Below are positions 17,329 through 27,533 of a stretch of DNA of 64,000 bases, piece after piece. The first letter of the stretch is position 1. Each line of letters begins with the position of its first letter. The notes beneath the pieces are model-generated. The model made no database searches, had not been told where the DNA came from, and saw only the letters and a list, made by a program, of their open reading frames with translations. The stretch is from Thalassobellus sediminis. Lineage in GTDB: Bacteria > Bacteroidota > Bacteroidia > Flavobacteriales > Flavobacteriaceae. The stretch covers positions 124,001-188,000 of the forward strand of contig NZ_JBISCD010000040.1 in NCBI RefSeq assembly GCF_044386045.1, written 5' to 3'. Made by a program: the position numbers and the translations under genes.

Positions 17329-18885
17329 TTAATTTGTAAGCTCAATAATGATTGGTGACACCTTTTTAAGTATAACACTAACACCTGAAGCTTTAGCCTC
17401 AATATCAAATATTGTAACACTAGATCCTCGTTTAGCTTTAGCTAATATTGATTGAGATCTGCTATCTAATTTATTACCTCTAACATTTACAGTAGGTTGT
17501 CCTGGAACTTTAAATTTAAATCCTGTAACACGTAATGGTAATTCAAAATCGAAATCGTCAAACTTAGCTCCAATAGTTGAAATTTTAAGACTTCCTTTTT
17601 GCATTTTAATTGCACCATCTTCTCCTCTTACAGTACCTGTTGGTTTTGGTAAATCTTTAATTCTAAATTTAGCGTTATCTGGAACCGTTTTTCCATCAGG
17701 TAAAGTAGCAGTAACATTAATAGTTACTTCTCTTCCTTTAACCTTTGTAGCATCCATAACATAGTTACTACCTGAAACCCAAGACAAACCTTGAGCATTA
17801 GCTTTAACTTTATTATCAGGAACACCAGCAAATGAAATAGTCATTGGGTTTTTAACACCACGATATACAACATTCATTTTATCGGCAGAAATAGTTGCTG
17901 AATTTGGTTTAGCTACTGTTGCAAATGATGATTTTACAGGAACCTCAATTTCTTCACCATCTTGAGCGAAAATTAATTTTCCTTCAATTTTATGTTCACC
18001 AACACCTCCTGTACCAATTTTCAACTTCACTTTACCATCTTCAATAGAATATTGATTTTCATTAAGTTTTCTACCATCTAGAGTTAATTCTACTCTACTT
18101 GGCTTAGTAGATGCATCTTTACGACCTAATACAATTTGACCATCAAACTGCTCACCATTAAAATAAGCCGATTTTGATGTTTCCATCAACGTTGTATAAT
18201 TTGTCATAGATAATTGACCTGCTTGAGCTCCTGCTAACATTTTAGATAAAACTTCAGACTCAGTCGTTTTTATATCGGCTTGCATCTGTGTCATTTTAGT
18301 TAAAGATGCTACTAATGGAAACCCTTTATAATTACGATCTAACCAAGTTTGTTTTCCCACACCACCAATATTTGTAGTGTTAAACTTTGTTTGAACATCC
18401 TTAATAACAGATTCCATACCTTTTTCTCCTTGCAACAGAGAAACAACTCCTTCTCTAAACTTATTTATTTGGTCTAAAAATTCTTGCCCTTCTTCCTTTA
18501 TCTTTCCTCCTTTAAAGAAATTTTGATCTAGGTAATCACCTTTATCCATAATTTCATAATCGTTAGGATTATCAACAGTTGCAGTCATTTTTCCTTTTAA
18601 ATCTTCTAAATAAGCATCAAACTTATGGGCTAAATCATCAATTTTATCTGCTTTAGATTTTAATGAGCCATATTTAGCTGGTTCTTCATTAGCTTTAACA
18701 TCTAAACTAGCCACAAAACTATTATTACGCTCTTCAGCTGCTTGGTTAGATTCTACAAGCCTTTCGTTCATTAATCCGAAGGCTGAAAGCACTTCTTTAG
18801 ACATATTTAAAGCTAGCATTGCTATAAATATTAAATACATCAGATTAATCATTTTCTGTCTGGGTGATAAATTTCCTCCTGCCAT
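17329..18885 (-). CDS. gldM: Gliding motility / T9SS motor protein GldM
   Basis: The product is 518 aa. One N-terminal membrane helix (NLMYLIFIAMLALNMS, residues 14-29) is followed by a long periplasmic region: an alpha-helical part and then beta domains, with the family-typical ending PIIIEL. GldM pairs with GldL to form the proton-driven inner-membrane motor that reaches across the periplasm to GldK/GldN. It starts with the conserved MAGGNLSPRQKMINLMYL. It is 46 bases downstream of gldL. Confidence 0.96.
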   Translation of the reverse strand: MAGGNLSPRQKMINLMYLIFIAMLALNMSKEVLSAFGLMNERLVESNQAAEERNNSFVASLDVKANEEPAKYGSLKSKADKIDDLAHKFDAYLEDLKGKMTATVDNPNDYEIMDKGDYLDQNFFKGGKIKEEGQEFLDQINKFREGVVSLLQGEKGMESVIKDVQTKFNTTNIGGVGKQTWLDRNYKGFPLVASLTKMTQMQADIKTTESEVLSKMLAGAQAGQLSMTNYTTLMETSKSAYFNGEQFDGQIVLGRKDASTKPSRVELTLDGRKLNENQYSIEDGKVKLKIGTGGVGEHKIEGKLIFAQDGEEIEVPVKSSFATVAKPNSATISADKMNVVYRGVKNPMTISFAGVPDNKVKANAQGLSWVSGSNYVMDATKVKGREVTINVTATLPDGKTVPDNAKFRIKDLPKPTGTVRGEDGAIKMQKGSLKISTIGAKFDDFDFELPLRVTGFKFKVPGQPTVNVRGNKLDSRSQSILAKAKRGSSVTIFDIEAKASGVSVILKKVSPIIIELTN

Positions 18886-18931
18886 TTCTAATTAGGTTTT
18901 TGGTTAATATTAAATTTGGGATTAACCCTAA

Positions 18932-19570
18932 TTAGTTTTTGTTCATTGCAGACAACATACCGCCATACACACCATTTAACGAAGACAAATTAGATGCTAA
19001 AGATTGCATTTGCTCTTTTAATTTAGCTGCATTTTCAACAGACTCTTCATTAATACTAGCTTGTTTACTAGCGCTTTCTAATTGAACTTTATACAAACTG
19101 TTTAATGATTCCATTTGAGCTGCAGCTAATGATAATTCTTCACCATATTTTTTAGTAGCTTCAATAGAATCTGCAGTAGATGACATATTTTTTGCCGCTC
19201 CTTCAAAGCTTTTGATGCTATCACCTAAACTAGCCATTAATTCGCCATCAATTTTAGCGTCTTTTAATAATTCATCTAATTTTTTAGATAATATTCCTTG
19301 GGCATCTTCTTTTACTTCTTTTTTACTAGTCTGACCTCCTGCTAATTCAGGATATACTAAAGACCAATCTAACTCGTCGTCAACTGGTTCAAACGCTGAA
19401 AGCGCAAAAATAATTGCTTCTGTTACTAGACCTAAGGTTAACATAAAGTTACCTGTAATGAATCCAAACTCCATATGAGTTATTTTGAAAAGTGCTCCAA
19501 TAATTACAATTGCTGCTCCTAATCCGTAAGCCATGTTCATGAACTTCTTACCTGCTTTTGAATTTGCCAT
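18932..19570 (-). CDS. gldL: Gliding motility / T9SS motor protein GldL
   Basis: This 212-aa inner-membrane protein has two N-terminal helices (about 14-32 and 37-60) and a cytoplasmic, helical C-terminal region rich in Ala, Glu and Lys. The motif FKITHMEFGF between the helices and the acidic residue in TEAIIFALSAFEP, in the second helix, are characteristic; the latter carries the Glu implicated in proton flow. It is in the conserved position between gldK and gldM. Confidence 0.96.
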   Translation of the reverse strand: MANSKAGKKFMNMAYGLGAAIVIIGALFKITHMEFGFITGNFMLTLGLVTEAIIFALSAFEPVDDELDWSLVYPELAGGQTSKKEVKEDAQGILSKKLDELLKDAKIDGELMASLGDSIKSFEGAAKNMSSTADSIEATKKYGEELSLAAAQMESLNSLYKVQLESASKQASINEESVENAAKLKEQMQSLASNLSSLNGVYGGMLSAMNKN

Positions 19571-19670
19571 AATTTTCGATTTTTAAATTTTAAGTATTTC
19601 TACTTAAGTAGGTTAATTAAATAGGTTATTTATTGATTTGATTAAATTTATTATACTCTTTAGGTGTTCG

Positions 19671-21026
19671 TTACTGTTTAGTTACTTTTGTCCCCATGTA
19701 ATCTTGTACTGTTCTGAACCCTATAAAACTTCTTGCAGAATCTGCATATTCGTAATCTCTAGAACTTACTTGTAAAAAATAAGCAACATCTTTCCAAGAA
19801 CCTCCTCTTACAACTTTACGTTTATTATTTTTATCGTTTACACTTGGATTAATTGTAGACGTATATTCATATGAATTGGGATCATAAGAAGCATCAACCC
19901 ACTCAGAAACATTACCAGCCATGTTATATAAATTATAATCATTTGGCTCATAAGATTTTGCTTCTACCGTATACAAAGCTTGATCTGCGGCATAATCTCC
20001 ACGTACAGGTTTAAAGTTTGCCATAAAACAACCTCTATCACTTTTAGTATAAGGGCCTCCCCAAGGATAAGTTGCAGCTTGAAGTCCTCCTCTAGCAGCA
20101 TACTCCCATTCTGCTTCTGATGGTAATCTAAATGTGTTTACCATAGCAGTTCCCTTTTTAGATTTTTGGTAAGAGTTTTTATTAATAGTCCTCCATTCAC
20201 AAAAGGCTTTAGCTTGTTTCCAAGTTACACCAACTACTGGATAGTCACTGTAAGCGTCATGCCAAAAATAATCGTTATGCATAGGTTCATTATAAGAATA
20301 AGCGAAATCCCTAATCCAAACTGTTGTGTCTGGGTAAATTTCAATTTCTTCTTTCTTAATAGCATTTTTTCTACTTATACCTCGGTTTTTTGCAGCTTCT
20401 TGTATATCCATATAGTTATACTGAAACTTGAATTTTTTTACATCCCAAGTACGTTGTCCGTTATAAGATTCTTCTAAAGACAAATACATAGTATCCATTA
20501 CTTCAGCATAATATTCATCTGGATATTCTGCAGTATCGAAAATCAAATCTATATCATGATTTATTTTTCTACCTTCATAACCAGTTGGTCCTAAACCAGT
20601 ATAGTTTTCGAACATATATTTTTCATAAACAGACATATTAGCTGTATCTGCATCTTTAAATGCATACTCACCTATACCACCATCTTCTGGAACTTTGGCA
20701 ACTTCATCAGCTAAAACGGCTAGTTTCATTCTAACTATGGAATCTCTAACCCAATTCACAAATTGGCGGTATTCACTATTAGTAATTTCAGTAGCATCCA
20801 TATAAATTGCTCTAACTGTAACTGTCTTTGCTGGTGCATCATGAACTCCTGCCAAATCATCATCGGCTTTACCCATTATAAATGAACCACCAGGGATTAA
20901 CTCCATACCATATGGTTTTTCTGGATGCCATTTTTTTCCTTGCACACCAACTAATTCTCCTCTATCTTTAGAGCCACAACTAGCTAGCATTGTTAATACT
21001 GCGGTTAATAATATAAACTTCTTCAT
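19671..21026 (-). CDS. gldK: Gliding motility / T9SS lipoprotein GldK
   Basis: The lipoprotein starts MKKFILLTAVLTMLASCGSK, giving a lipidated Cys at residue 17. The body is a formylglycine-generating-enzyme/sulfatase-modifying-factor fold: PGGSFIMG, FRLPSEAEWEYAARGG, YNMAGNVSEW, VVRGGSW, and a C-terminal GFR. GldK is a structural ring component with GldN, not an active FGE. The start chosen gives a clean lipoprotein signal; longer in-frame starts (13 and 2 residues upstream) look less natural. A ~120-bp gap precedes it. Confidence 0.94.
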   Translation of the reverse strand: MKKFILLTAVLTMLASCGSKDRGELVGVQGKKWHPEKPYGMELIPGGSFIMGKADDDLAGVHDAPAKTVTVRAIYMDATEITNSEYRQFVNWVRDSIVRMKLAVLADEVAKVPEDGGIGEYAFKDADTANMSVYEKYMFENYTGLGPTGYEGRKINHDIDLIFDTAEYPDEYYAEVMDTMYLSLEESYNGQRTWDVKKFKFQYNYMDIQEAAKNRGISRKNAIKKEEIEIYPDTTVWIRDFAYSYNEPMHNDYFWHDAYSDYPVVGVTWKQAKAFCEWRTINKNSYQKSKKGTAMVNTFRLPSEAEWEYAARGGLQAATYPWGGPYTKSDRGCFMANFKPVRGDYAADQALYTVEAKSYEPNDYNLYNMAGNVSEWVDASYDPNSYEYTSTINPSVNDKNNKRKVVRGGSWKDVAYFLQVSSRDYEYADSARSFIGFRTVQDYMGTKVTKQ

Positions 21027-21189
21027 ATTCATAGAAAACTCGAGGTTAATTTTTTTAAGCTTCATTTTGAGAGCGTAAACATATTTATATATTTTTTAAA
21101 AAACAACTATTTGTCAAAAAAAATTACATTTCGTCGTAAAAAAATAGCTTTTTACCGATGAAATTAACGTTTTAACCCTAGACTGTCTT

Positions 21190-22356
21190 TTAAAGACTAT
21201 TTTTTTGAAATGCCTTATACCAACGGTCCGGCACTTTATTGTTACATGCATCAAGATAATCTTGATGCATGCAAGGTAATAACGTATGTCTCTTTAATTT
21301 ATTATTAACTTCAGACAAAAAAGGAATTTCTATCCACCATCTTCCCGTTTTATTACTCTTATAAAACACCAACTCTTCTGAATCTACTAAAACTATAAAT
21401 TTTTGATACTGTTTTTCATTTGAAAAATCATCATCATTTACTCTATAATTTAAACCTTCAATAAAGTACCAAAGCATCTGCGATATTAACATACATGTAA
21501 TTTCATCATCCTTTGAAGGCTTATATTCATATATTCCAAAAGACGACACTTTATTACTTATACCTGCATATCGTGCAATCGCACAAATTTCTTTTCCATC
21601 TAAACCATTGGGAGAATACTTTTGATTTAAACTTACTTCGGCTCCTTTAACCGAACTTAAATCAACACTAACTATATTAGCATCTCTTAACACTGGTTCT
21701 ACAATGGTAATATCTTTTGACACCTCTCCTAATCTATAGGACTCAAAATATAAATTATCCATTAAATCTATTTCTTCTTGCGAATTAAAATAGGTTTGAT
21801 AACCTACAGTGGCGTAGTTAAACAGATTATATGGTTCATCTAAAATTATTTTTCCAACAAAACTATTATTTTTGATAGGTTTAGTAGAATCTCCTAAATT
21901 AAATTTACAGTCAATATTGACAATATTTACCATAGGAATTAAATTATCATAGGCACGATAATTAGCATAAGTAAGATCTTGTGTTCCACCCAAAATAACT
22001 GGGATGATATTTTTTTTAATAAGAACACTAACAGCCTCTTTTAAAGCGAAATAAGTATCTTCAACACTTTCTCCTTTATTAATATCTCCTAAATCTGCTA
22101 CATTGGTATTCCAGCTTCCTGGAAAAAGACCATAAAAAGACTTTCTAATTTCGTTTAACTGAAATTCTTCACCAATATAATTTACATCGTTTCTATTTTC
22201 TAAAACGCCTAATATGGCAATATCTACATTCTCTAAATCGGGAATACCGTTTTGAGTAGAATGAATCCTAATTTTTCTTCCTAAAGCCTGTGAAGAAAGT
22301 AACTCGTTGTGAGCTAAAACTAAATCTGAAACAGGAGACAGAAAACTAAAATTCAT
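21190..22356 (-). CDS. Arginase-fold protein with degenerate metal site
   Basis: This 388-aa protein has the length and strand order of formimidoylglutamase/arginase (ureohydrolase) enzymes, but the manganese-ligand motifs are eroded. The GGDHS position reads GGTQD (123-127), the DAHxD position reads DCKFN (149-153), and the SxDxDxxDP position reads SVDLSSVKG (230-238). It is therefore probably not a ureohydrolase. The segment SSFGIYEYKPSKDD and the C-terminal block with GRWWIEIP are not part of classical arginases. It lies between topA and gldK on the same strand; a structural or regulatory role is a guess. Confidence 0.75.
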   Translation of the reverse strand: MNFSFLSPVSDLVLAHNELLSSQALGRKIRIHSTQNGIPDLENVDIAILGVLENRNDVNYIGEEFQLNEIRKSFYGLFPGSWNTNVADLGDINKGESVEDTYFALKEAVSVLIKKNIIPVILGGTQDLTYANYRAYDNLIPMVNIVNIDCKFNLGDSTKPIKNNSFVGKIILDEPYNLFNYATVGYQTYFNSQEEIDLMDNLYFESYRLGEVSKDITIVEPVLRDANIVSVDLSSVKGAEVSLNQKYSPNGLDGKEICAIARYAGISNKVSSFGIYEYKPSKDDEITCMLISQMLWYFIEGLNYRVNDDDFSNEKQYQKFIVLVDSEELVFYKSNKTGRWWIEIPFLSEVNNKLKRHTLLPCMHQDYLDACNNKVPDRWYKAFQKNSL

Positions 22357-22479
22357 TAAACAGATAAAATTATTTTGATTCTTTATTTACAAATATCAAC
22401 AGAAAAAATGATTTTACAACAAAACTAAAAAATAATAACAACTATATAAACACCTAATAATAGGTATTTATATAAAAAT

Positions 22480-25005
22480 CTATTTTTTCTTAGCAGCTGT
22501 TTTCCTCTTTGCTGTTGTTGTTTTTTTAGTAGCTGTTTTTTTCTTAGCTACTTTCTTTTTTGGTGTATTTGCTTCAATAATTGCTTTAGCTTCTTCTAAA
22601 GTCATTTCAGTTACATCAACTGTTTTAGCCAATTCAACTTTAATTTTCCCTTTTAAAACATTATGTCTACCCCAACGTGCTTTTTCAACACGAATGCCTT
22701 CATCTTCCCAATTATGAATAACTTTATCTATCTCTTTTTGAATTTTAACTTCAATAAGTTCAACAATATCATCATCAGAAAGGTTATCCCAATCATATTT
22801 TTTATTCACATTTATAAACATGCTGTTCCATTTAATATATGGTCCAAAACGTCCTTTACCTTTTTGAACAGGTAAATCTTTATACATGTATATTGGCGCA
22901 TCTGCTTTTTGTTTTTCTTTAATTAAAACAATAGCATCATCAAGTTCAACACTTAAGGGATCTACACCTTTTGGCAAGGACACGAAGGCATCTCCAAACT
23001 TTACATAAGGTCCGAAACGACCATTATTAACTAAAATTTCTTCACCTTCAAAAACCCCTATGTTTTTAGGAAGCTGGAATAAATCCATTGCTTCTTCATA
23101 AGTAATTGTGTTTAATTGTTGATCTGGGCTTAAACTAGCAAATTGCGGCTTATCTTCATCATCAACCGTTCCTATTTGCACCATAGGACCAAATTTACCT
23201 AAACGTACACTTACTTGCTTTCCAGATTTAGGATCGGTTCCTAAAATACGCTCTCCAGATTCTCTAGCTGCATTTTCTTTAACATCTTCTACTACGGGGT
23301 GAAAATCTTTATAAAACGACTTCATCATTTTAATCCAATCTTCTTTCCCTTCAGCTATATTATCAAAATCAGCCTCAACTTTGGCTGTAAAATTATAATC
23401 TAAAATGTTTTCAAAATGATTCACTAAAAAGTCGGTAACTATCATTCCAATATCGGTTGGCACGAGCTTTCCTTTATCAGATCCTACTTTTTCAGATAAC
23501 ATAGTATCTATTAAATCATCGTTTTGTAATTTAAGTTGAGAATATTCACGTTCCACCCCTTCTACAGTGCCTTTTTCAATATAATTTCTATTCTGAATAG
23601 TTGAAATAGTTGGCGCATAAGTAGACGGACGACCAATACCTAATTCTTCTAATTTCTTAACTAATGAAGCTTCTGTAAATCTTGCTGGCGGACGCGTGTA
23701 ACGCTCTGTAGCTGTAATATAACTATTAAGAAGCGTCTCATTAACTTTCATTGCAGGCAACATTCCTTCTTGCTCTGCATCTTCATCATCTGTACCTTCT
23801 AAATACACTTTTAAAAAGCCTTCAAAAGTAATAACCTCACCGTTTGCCGTAAAGGTATCTTTGTGTGTTGACGCACTAATTTTTACATTGGTACGCTCTA
23901 ATTCTGCTTCACTCATTTGAGAAGCAATAGCTCGTTTCCATATTAAATCGTACAAACGCGCTTGATCGTAATCTATATCTACAGAATGTACTGCAAAATT
24001 TGTAGGTCTAATAGCCTCGTGAGCCTCTTGTGCTCCTTTTGCTTTACCTTTATAATTTCTTGGCTTACTATACTTAGAACCATAAGCGCTTTCTATTTCT
24101 GCTTGCGCTCCATTTCTTGCTTCATCAGATAAATTTACACTATCTGTTCTCATATAAGTAATAAGTCCAGCCTCATACAATCGCTGTGCCATAGTCATGG
24201 TTTTACTTACTGAAAAATACAATTTACGTGACGCCTCTTGCTGTAAAGTAGAAGTGGTAAATGGTGCAGCTGGCGATTTTTTAGCAGGTTTTTTTTGTAA
24301 ATCTGCGACTTTAAAATCGGCTGCCTTATTTGATTCTAAAAATTTATAAGCTTCTTCTTTTGAAGAAAATGTTTTTGGAAGTTTCGCTTTAAAAGACTGA
24401 CCATCTTCATTTGAAAACTCAGCATCAATTCTATAAGAAGCTACTGGAGAAAAATCTTGAATACTTCGTTCTCTTTCAACAATTAGACGTACAGAAACAG
24501 ATTGTACACGACCTGCCGACAAGCCTCCTTTTACTTTACGCCAAAGTACTGGCGACAATTCATACCCTACAATTCTATCTAATACACGACGTGCTTGTTG
24601 CGCATCAACTAAATCGTAGTCTATACCTCTAGGATTTTCAACAGCCTTTTGAATCGCAGCTTTGGTAATTTCATGAAAAACAATACGTTTTGTTTTGTCT
24701 TTATCTAATTTTAAAGTTTCTGCTAAGTGCCACGCTATAGCCTCACCCTCGCGATCCTCATCACTTGCTAGCCATACCCATTCTGCTTTCTTAGCTAAAT
24801 CTTTCAGTTTTTTTACAACTGCCTTTTTATCTTTTGAAACTTCATATGTTGGTTTAAAATCACCTTCTACATTTACACCTAATTCCTTAGAAGGAAGATC
24901 GGATATATGTCCAAAACTAGATTCTACTTTAAAATCTTTTCCTAAAAACTTTTCAATAGTTTTAGCCTTAGCAGGTGACTCAACAATCACTAAATTCTTC
25001 GCCAT
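22480..25005 (-). CDS. topA: DNA topoisomerase I
   Basis: The product is 841 aa. A Toprim domain carries E9 and DEDREGE (82-88). The GLSAGRVQSVSVRLI block follows, and the catalytic tyrosine is Y284 in EAGLITYMRTDS. Repeated C-terminal topoisomerase domains contain GRFGPYVKFGD- and GRFGPYIKW-type motifs. The last ~35 residues are a Lys/Thr/Ala-rich tail, probably DNA-binding. It relaxes negative supercoils. A -7-like TACATTTG on the minus strand lies 20-27 bases before the start. Confidence 0.97.
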   Translation of the reverse strand: MAKNLVIVESPAKAKTIEKFLGKDFKVESSFGHISDLPSKELGVNVEGDFKPTYEVSKDKKAVVKKLKDLAKKAEWVWLASDEDREGEAIAWHLAETLKLDKDKTKRIVFHEITKAAIQKAVENPRGIDYDLVDAQQARRVLDRIVGYELSPVLWRKVKGGLSAGRVQSVSVRLIVERERSIQDFSPVASYRIDAEFSNEDGQSFKAKLPKTFSSKEEAYKFLESNKAADFKVADLQKKPAKKSPAAPFTTSTLQQEASRKLYFSVSKTMTMAQRLYEAGLITYMRTDSVNLSDEARNGAQAEIESAYGSKYSKPRNYKGKAKGAQEAHEAIRPTNFAVHSVDIDYDQARLYDLIWKRAIASQMSEAELERTNVKISASTHKDTFTANGEVITFEGFLKVYLEGTDDEDAEQEGMLPAMKVNETLLNSYITATERYTRPPARFTEASLVKKLEELGIGRPSTYAPTISTIQNRNYIEKGTVEGVEREYSQLKLQNDDLIDTMLSEKVGSDKGKLVPTDIGMIVTDFLVNHFENILDYNFTAKVEADFDNIAEGKEDWIKMMKSFYKDFHPVVEDVKENAARESGERILGTDPKSGKQVSVRLGKFGPMVQIGTVDDEDKPQFASLSPDQQLNTITYEEAMDLFQLPKNIGVFEGEEILVNNGRFGPYVKFGDAFVSLPKGVDPLSVELDDAIVLIKEKQKADAPIYMYKDLPVQKGKGRFGPYIKWNSMFINVNKKYDWDNLSDDDIVELIEVKIQKEIDKVIHNWEDEGIRVEKARWGRHNVLKGKIKVELAKTVDVTEMTLEEAKAIIEANTPKKKVAKKKTATKKTTTAKRKTAAKKK

Positions 25006-25151
25006 ACTTCATTTTTTGAAGCTACAAATGTATGTGAAAAAAAGTTTATCTGCCTAATTTTAGAGATTATCTGTTAAATATTTAAACAAAAAAAACTGCA
25101 TTTAACACTTAAAACACAGTTTTTTATTTAATAATATAATTTACTTAATTA

Positions 25152-25925
25152 TTAAAAACTTGATTCTTCATTATGCATTCCTATTTGATCTATCTCACTG
25201 GTTTCATCAAAACCAACAACATCTTTATAAATAAAAAACACAGGTAAATAAACAATAGACATAGTAAACAATACGCCAATAAAGCATCCTAAAACTCCTA
25301 ATATTCCAATTATCCCCATAACAAACATAGTTCCAAAAGTTATTAACCATTTTTTATTTCCTAATGCAAAGCTTACTTTAACAATATCCATCTCAGTCAA
25401 ATCTGGATTATTTGCTAAAACTATTGCGAAATAAGACAAAGGAACAAACACATAGATATAAGGTATAACAAATAATAACTGTGCAACTGTTGCTATTGCA
25501 GCATAAATAATACCTAACATAAATATTTTACTAAAATATTCCTTTTTAAAAAAATAAAAATAGTCATCATTCTCCTTTCCTCCTGAATCTACCTGTTTGC
25601 AAATTCTATAAAAGGCCCCAATAAAGAGAAGCGTTAATGTACTTGTTAAAACAGTTTGTGGTAAACTATATATTGCATTCATAGAATAAAACTCTGAAAA
25701 AGATTCAAAATTAAACCCATCAATAAATAAATCTGTTTGAACACCAAGACCTATTACTGAGAAAAAAAAGCCAATAATCATAGCCGCAATAATAATAAGC
25801 AACACTACTAAAAAGCCCTTAAGCCAAACTTTTTTAAATAATTCAATACAATCGCTAATAATTGTACCGAAATCTAAAGCTGGTGCATTCTCTATTTTTC
25901 TTTGGAGACTTTCAAGTGTATTCAT
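25152..25925 (-). CDS. Polytopic membrane protein of unknown function
   Basis: This ~257-aa protein starts MNTLESLQRKIENAPALDFG (an upstream in-frame start is possible) and has about five or six hydrophobic segments: residues 35-60, 90-115, 130-160, 165-180 and 200-235. It lacks conserved polar residues that would suggest a transporter or enzyme. Flavobacterial homologues are often labelled beta-carotene monooxygenase in databases, which nothing in the sequence supports. It is divergent from miaB. Confidence 0.7.
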   Translation of the reverse strand: MNTLESLQRKIENAPALDFGTIISDCIELFKKVWLKGFLVVLLIIIAAMIIGFFFSVIGLGVQTDLFIDGFNFESFSEFYSMNAIYSLPQTVLTSTLTLLFIGAFYRICKQVDSGGKENDDYFYFFKKEYFSKIFMLGIIYAAIATVAQLLFVIPYIYVFVPLSYFAIVLANNPDLTEMDIVKVSFALGNKKWLITFGTMFVMGIIGILGVLGCFIGVLFTMSIVYLPVFFIYKDVVGFDETSEIDQIGMHNEESSF

Positions 25926-26012
25926 ATTTAAAATCTTGGTTATTATTTCATCCAAAGGAACCATTTTATATAATATTTAACAAAACTTAATACACATTTT
26001 ATATCTGCCACT

Positions 26013-26044
26013 TTGTCACAAAACATAAATAAATTATATCTTTG
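26013..26044 (+). promoter_or_regulatory. Promoter of the miaB-secG gene run
   Basis: TTG and TATCTTTG are separated by 21 bases, an exact fit to the Bacteroidota TTG / TAnnTTTG promoter. The predicted start lies about 30 bases before the miaB ATG chosen here; initiation at this point would exclude the upstream in-frame TTG codon as start. Confidence 0.7.
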
Positions 26045-26079
26045 CATACTTATTGAACGATATGCGTTTGAAGCAAATT

Positions 26080-27528
26080 ATGGAAAAGACTATAGACGAA
26101 AGCAAACAAGGAAACTCATTAATTCTTGAACAAAAAGAAGGAAACACCCGCAAACTTTTTATTGAAAGTTATGGCTGTGCTATGAATTTTAGCGATAGCG
26201 AAATTGTTGCCTCTATAATGAAAGATCAAGGATTCAATACAACTCAAAACCTTGAAGATGCCGATTTAGTTTTAGTAAACACCTGCTCTATTAGAGATAA
26301 AGCAGAACAAACTGTACGCAAACGTTTAGAAAAATATAATGCTATAAAACGCGACCATAACCCTAAAATGAAAGTGGGGGTTTTGGGTTGTATGGCAGAA
26401 CGCTTGAAAACAAAATTTCTTGAAGAAGAAAAAATTGTTGATTTAGTTGTTGGGCCTGATGCTTATAAAGATTTACCTAATTTATTAGCCGAAGTTGATG
26501 AAGGCAGAGACGCTATAAACGTTATTCTTTCTAAAGAAGAAACTTATGGCGATATTTCTCCTGTACGTTTAAACACCAATGGTGTTACAGCATTTGTATC
26601 TATTACCCGTGGTTGTGATAATATGTGTACGTTTTGCGTGGTTCCTTTTACTCGTGGTAGAGAACGTAGTAGAAATCCGCAAAGTATTATTGAAGAAGTT
26701 AACGATTTATGGAACAGAGGCTATAAAGAAATTACGCTTCTTGGACAAAATGTAGATAGCTACCTTTGGTATGGTGGCGGATTAAAAAAGGATTTTGATA
26801 AAGCCAGTGATTTACAAAAAGCCACTGCAGTAAATTTTGCTAATTTATTAGAAATTTGTGCCCAAGCACAACCTAAAATGCGTATTCGCTTTTCAACATC
26901 AAATCCTCAAGATTTAACTCTGGATGTGGTTGAAACCATGGCAAAATATCAAAATATTTGTAATCACATTCATTTACCAGTGCAAAGCGGAAGTAATCGT
27001 ATTTTAAAAGCAATGAACCGTTTACATACGCGTGAAGAATACATGGAACTCATTGATAACATACATCGTATTCTTCCAAATTGTACCATCAGTCAAGATA
27101 TGATTGTTGGATTTCCAACAGAAACCGAAGCAGATTTTCAAGACACTGTTTCATTAATGGAATATGTGAAATATCATTTCGGATACATGTTTACTTATTC
27201 AGAACGCCCAGGAACCATGGCAGGACGAAATATGGAAGACGATGTTCCTGAAGAAACTAAAAAAAGAAGACTTCAAGATATTGTCGATCTACAAAGAGTA
27301 CATAGCGAAATTAGAACCAAAGCCTTTTTAAACACTACTGTAGAGGTTTTAGTTGAAAAAGAATCTAAAAAATCTGATGCGCAATGGTCTGGAAGAACAT
27401 CGCAAAATGTGGTTGCTGTTTTCCCTAAAGAAAACTATAAAATTGGAGACTTTGTAAATGTAAAAGTTACAGATTGCACAAGTGCTACGCTCATTGGTGA
27501 AGCCATTGGCTTGAGTAAAAATAATTAA
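26080..27528 (+). CDS. miaB: tRNA-2-methylthio-N6-dimethylallyladenosine synthase
   Basis: The product is about 482 aa, beginning MEKTIDES. The N-terminal MTTase domain has the three auxiliary cluster cysteines in SYGCAMN, VNTCSIR and LGCMAER. The radical-SAM motif is GCDNMCTFC, and a C-terminal TRAM domain follows. MiaB adds the methylthio group to i6A37 of tRNAs reading UNN codons. Start choice: the ATG here gives the family N-terminus and fits the upstream promoter; TTG and ATG codons 27 and 18 bases earlier are in frame. The stop is 6 bases before the next gene. Confidence 0.96.
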   Translation: MEKTIDESKQGNSLILEQKEGNTRKLFIESYGCAMNFSDSEIVASIMKDQGFNTTQNLEDADLVLVNTCSIRDKAEQTVRKRLEKYNAIKRDHNPKMKVGVLGCMAERLKTKFLEEEKIVDLVVGPDAYKDLPNLLAEVDEGRDAINVILSKEETYGDISPVRLNTNGVTAFVSITRGCDNMCTFCVVPFTRGRERSRNPQSIIEEVNDLWNRGYKEITLLGQNVDSYLWYGGGLKKDFDKASDLQKATAVNFANLLEICAQAQPKMRIRFSTSNPQDLTLDVVETMAKYQNICNHIHLPVQSGSNRILKAMNRLHTREEYMELIDNIHRILPNCTISQDMIVGFPTETEADFQDTVSLMEYVKYHFGYMFTYSERPGTMAGRNMEDDVPEETKKRRLQDIVDLQRVHSEIRTKAFLNTTVEVLVEKESKKSDAQWSGRTSQNVVAVFPKENYKIGDFVNVKVTDCTSATLIGEAIGLSKNN

Positions 27529-27533
27529 TACGA

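Noticed and set aside
25152..25925. Beta-carotene 15,15'-monooxygenase
   Set aside because: This common database label for such flavobacterial membrane proteins has no support here: no iron-ligand histidines or propeller pattern.
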